This document shows, one piece after another, positions 5,898-6,801 of a DNA stretch of 6,801 nt. The notes beneath the pieces were generated by a model that saw only the letters and a list, made by a program, of their open reading frames with translations, was not told the origin of the DNA and made no database searches. Positions within the stretch are counted from its first letter, which is position 1. The number at the start of each line of letters is the position of its first letter. The DNA is from an uncultured Oscillospiraceae bacterium. Lineage in GTDB: Bacteria > Bacillota > Clostridia > Oscillospirales > Oscillospiraceae. Made by a program: the position numbers and the translations under genes. The stretch is from positions 1 to 6,801 of the forward strand of contig CAJULZ010000134.1 of assembly GCA_910587205.1 (NCBI GenBank), in the 5' to 3' direction.

Positions 5898-6692
5898 ATG
5901 AATAAAACCGAGCTTTTAAACAAATTCTCCAAGGACCCGGAGGAGCGCGTCGTTCTGGCCCGGGCCCTGGACCAGCTGGACCGGGCGGCTAACCGCTCCA
6001 TCCCCTGCGCCACCCAGTTTTTGTCCCCGGCCCAGCGGGCGGCTTTGGAGCCGCTCATCGCCGCGTCGGGCCATCCCAAGCACCTGTTCCACGGCGGCTT
6101 TGAGGGCGCGGAGCGCACTGTCTGCGTCTTCCTCCCCGACTGGCAGGAGCGGTCGGACTGGGAGGCGGCGGACGAGCTGGCCGCCATCCAGTGCGCCTAC
6201 CCGCCCACCGGGGCGGAGCTGACCCACCGGGATCTGCTGGGCGGGCTGATGGGCATCGGCCTCACCCGGGAGAAGGTGGGGGACATTCTGGTGGGAGAAA
6301 AATCCGCCCAGATCGTCTGTCTGCTGGACGCCGCCCCCATCATCCTGTCCCAGTTCGATCAGGCGGGGCGGTATAGATTAAAGTTGCGGGAGATCCCCCT
6401 GGTGGAGCTGGCCCCCGCCCCCGCGGAGGTGAAGCTCATCCACGACACCGTGTCCACCCTGCGGTTGGACGCGGTGCTCTCCTCCGGCTTCTCCCTGGCA
6501 AGGGGCAAGGCGGCGGACGCCGTCACGGGCGGAAGGGTGTCCCTGAACCACCGGGAATGCGTCAAGCCCGACCGGGCGGTGGCCCAGGGGGACGTGATCA
6601 CCTGCCGGGGGCTGGGCAAATGCGTGGTAAAAACCGTAGGCGGCCAGTCCCGGAAAGGCCGGATCATCATCGAAATCGAGAGGTATCTGTAA
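5898..6692 (+). CDS. ylmH: YlmH family S4-domain RNA-binding protein
   Basis: RNA-binding protein of 264 residues, the usual length for YlmH. The N-terminal part (about 10-90) has the family pattern of a helical start followed by ATQFLSPAQ (38-46) and a strand-rich stretch. The middle holds the hallmark LTHRDLLGGLMGIGLTREK (108-126) with GDILVGE (128-134). The C-terminal S4 RNA-binding domain (about 186-245) reads LRLDAVLSSGFSLARGKA and then GGRVSLN. In Bacillus subtilis, YlmH binds the large ribosomal subunit and is related to Hsp15/RqcP of ribosome-associated quality control. The start at 5898 is six bases after the Imm51-like stop and has only a weak purine stretch (GAGTGGGA, 5879-5886), so translation is probably coupled to the upstream gene. 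Its stop codon abuts the next ATG directly. The divIVA and sepF neighbours of the Bacillus locus are absent. Confidence 0.92.
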   Translation: MNKTELLNKFSKDPEERVVLARALDQLDRAANRSIPCATQFLSPAQRAALEPLIAASGHPKHLFHGGFEGAERTVCVFLPDWQERSDWEAADELAAIQCAYPPTGAELTHRDLLGGLMGIGLTREKVGDILVGEKSAQIVCLLDAAPIILSQFDQAGRYRLKLREIPLVELAPAPAEVKLIHDTVSTLRLDAVLSSGFSLARGKAADAVTGGRVSLNHRECVKPDRAVAQGDVITCRGLGKCVVKTVGGQSRKGRIIIEIERYL

Positions 6693-6758
6693 ATGGACCA
6701 GAAAAAGATCGACCGGATCAACGAATTTGCCCGCCGGGTGAAGACGGCCATACTCTAA
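6693..6758 (+). pseudogene. DUF896 (YnzC-like) gene, 5' fragment only
   Basis: The ATG follows the ylmH stop immediately (TAAATG) and has GAGAGG (6678-6683) nine bases upstream. The first 18 codons, MDQKKIDRINEFARRVKT, match the start of DUF896 proteins, small helical cytoplasmic proteins of Firmicutes that normally have about 60-80 residues and continue with a Glu-rich second helix. Here the frame continues only as AIL and stops at 6756-6758. Family similarity is lost at about 6747, where the DNA also turns AT-richer. The gene therefore looks interrupted, by an insertion or by an assembly junction, rather than being naturally 21 residues long. Confidence 0.7.
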
Positions 6759-6801
6759 TGAAATTCAGTTGGTACTGACTATTCCTGTATTGGTACTTTT
6801 C
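6747..6801. mobile_element. Possible end of an inserted element after the DUF896 break
   Basis: From about 6747 to the window edge the sequence no longer encodes the expected DUF896 protein, is AT-rich compared with its surroundings and carries a spaced direct repeat (6769-6797). Repeated binding sites about 20 bp apart are known at the ends of several element families, for example IS21 and Mu-like elements. No transposase, defined terminal inverted repeat or target duplication can be shown from 55 bases. Confidence 0.3.
6769..6797 (+). repeat. Direct repeat TTGGTACT, two copies at 21-bp pitch
   Basis: TTGGTACT occurs at 6769-6776 and again at 6790-6797, with 13 bases between copies. The 21-bp pitch puts both copies on the same face of the helix, as expected for tandem protein-binding sites. 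The window ends four bases later, so further copies cannot be seen. Confidence 0.6.

Noticed and set aside
1..6801. CRISPR array, tRNA or rRNA gene, or phage module
   Set aside because: No regularly spaced repeats beyond the two-copy TTGGTACT, no tRNA-like cloverleaf and no rRNA signature were seen on either strand.

Overview
The window is a GC-rich fragment of a Gram-positive (Firmicutes) chromosome. It looks like a Clostridia/Oscillospiraceae member of the Flavonifractor-Pseudoflavonifractor-Intestinimonas kind. The grounds are strong AGGAGG-type ribosome binding sites, consensus sigma-A promoters, and families typical of Firmicutes: a YtvI-like AI-2E membrane protein, YlmH and DUF896. The genus is inference from family content and base composition; no marker gene is present.

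Layout. The left half is read on the minus strand. An AEC-family permease (2691-3620) and a YtvI-like AI-2E family membrane protein (1479-2672) form a two-gene operon that ends at a probable intrinsic terminator at 1455-1490. Downstream on the same strand lies a membrane-anchored HtrA/DegP-like serine protease with a PDZ domain (start at 1303, running off the left edge), which has its own candidate promoter. The right half is read on the plus strand as a tight four-gene run: a full-length ABC exporter half-transporter (3770-5515), a small Imm51-like immunity protein (5532-5891), the S4-domain RNA-binding protein YlmH (5898-6692), and the first codons of a DUF896 gene (6693-6758) whose frame breaks off after about 18 residues.

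The most informative non-coding region is 3621-3769, between the divergent operons. It holds two near-consensus sigma-A promoters facing away from each other whose -35 hexamers overlap by five of six bases, so RNA polymerase probably cannot occupy both at once. An imperfect inverted repeat brackets the -10 and start-site region of the exporter promoter, and the exporter's Shine-Dalgarno sequence lies inside a perfect 5-bp hairpin just before its ATG.

Both window edges look abnormal. At the right, the DUF896 gene loses family similarity at about 6747, and AT-richer DNA with an 8-bp direct repeat at 21-bp pitch follows. At the left, the HtrA reading frame stays open past its PDZ domain into a tail with ATA codons and a short hairpin. 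Mobile-element insertions or assembly junctions at both ends are the simplest reading, but they cannot be proved from this window. I see no clear undescribed multi-gene system. The closest candidates are the solo Imm51-like gene inside an exporter/YlmH operon and the interlocked divergent promoters. There is no tRNA, rRNA or CRISPR array, and no gene-free stretch over 300 bases.
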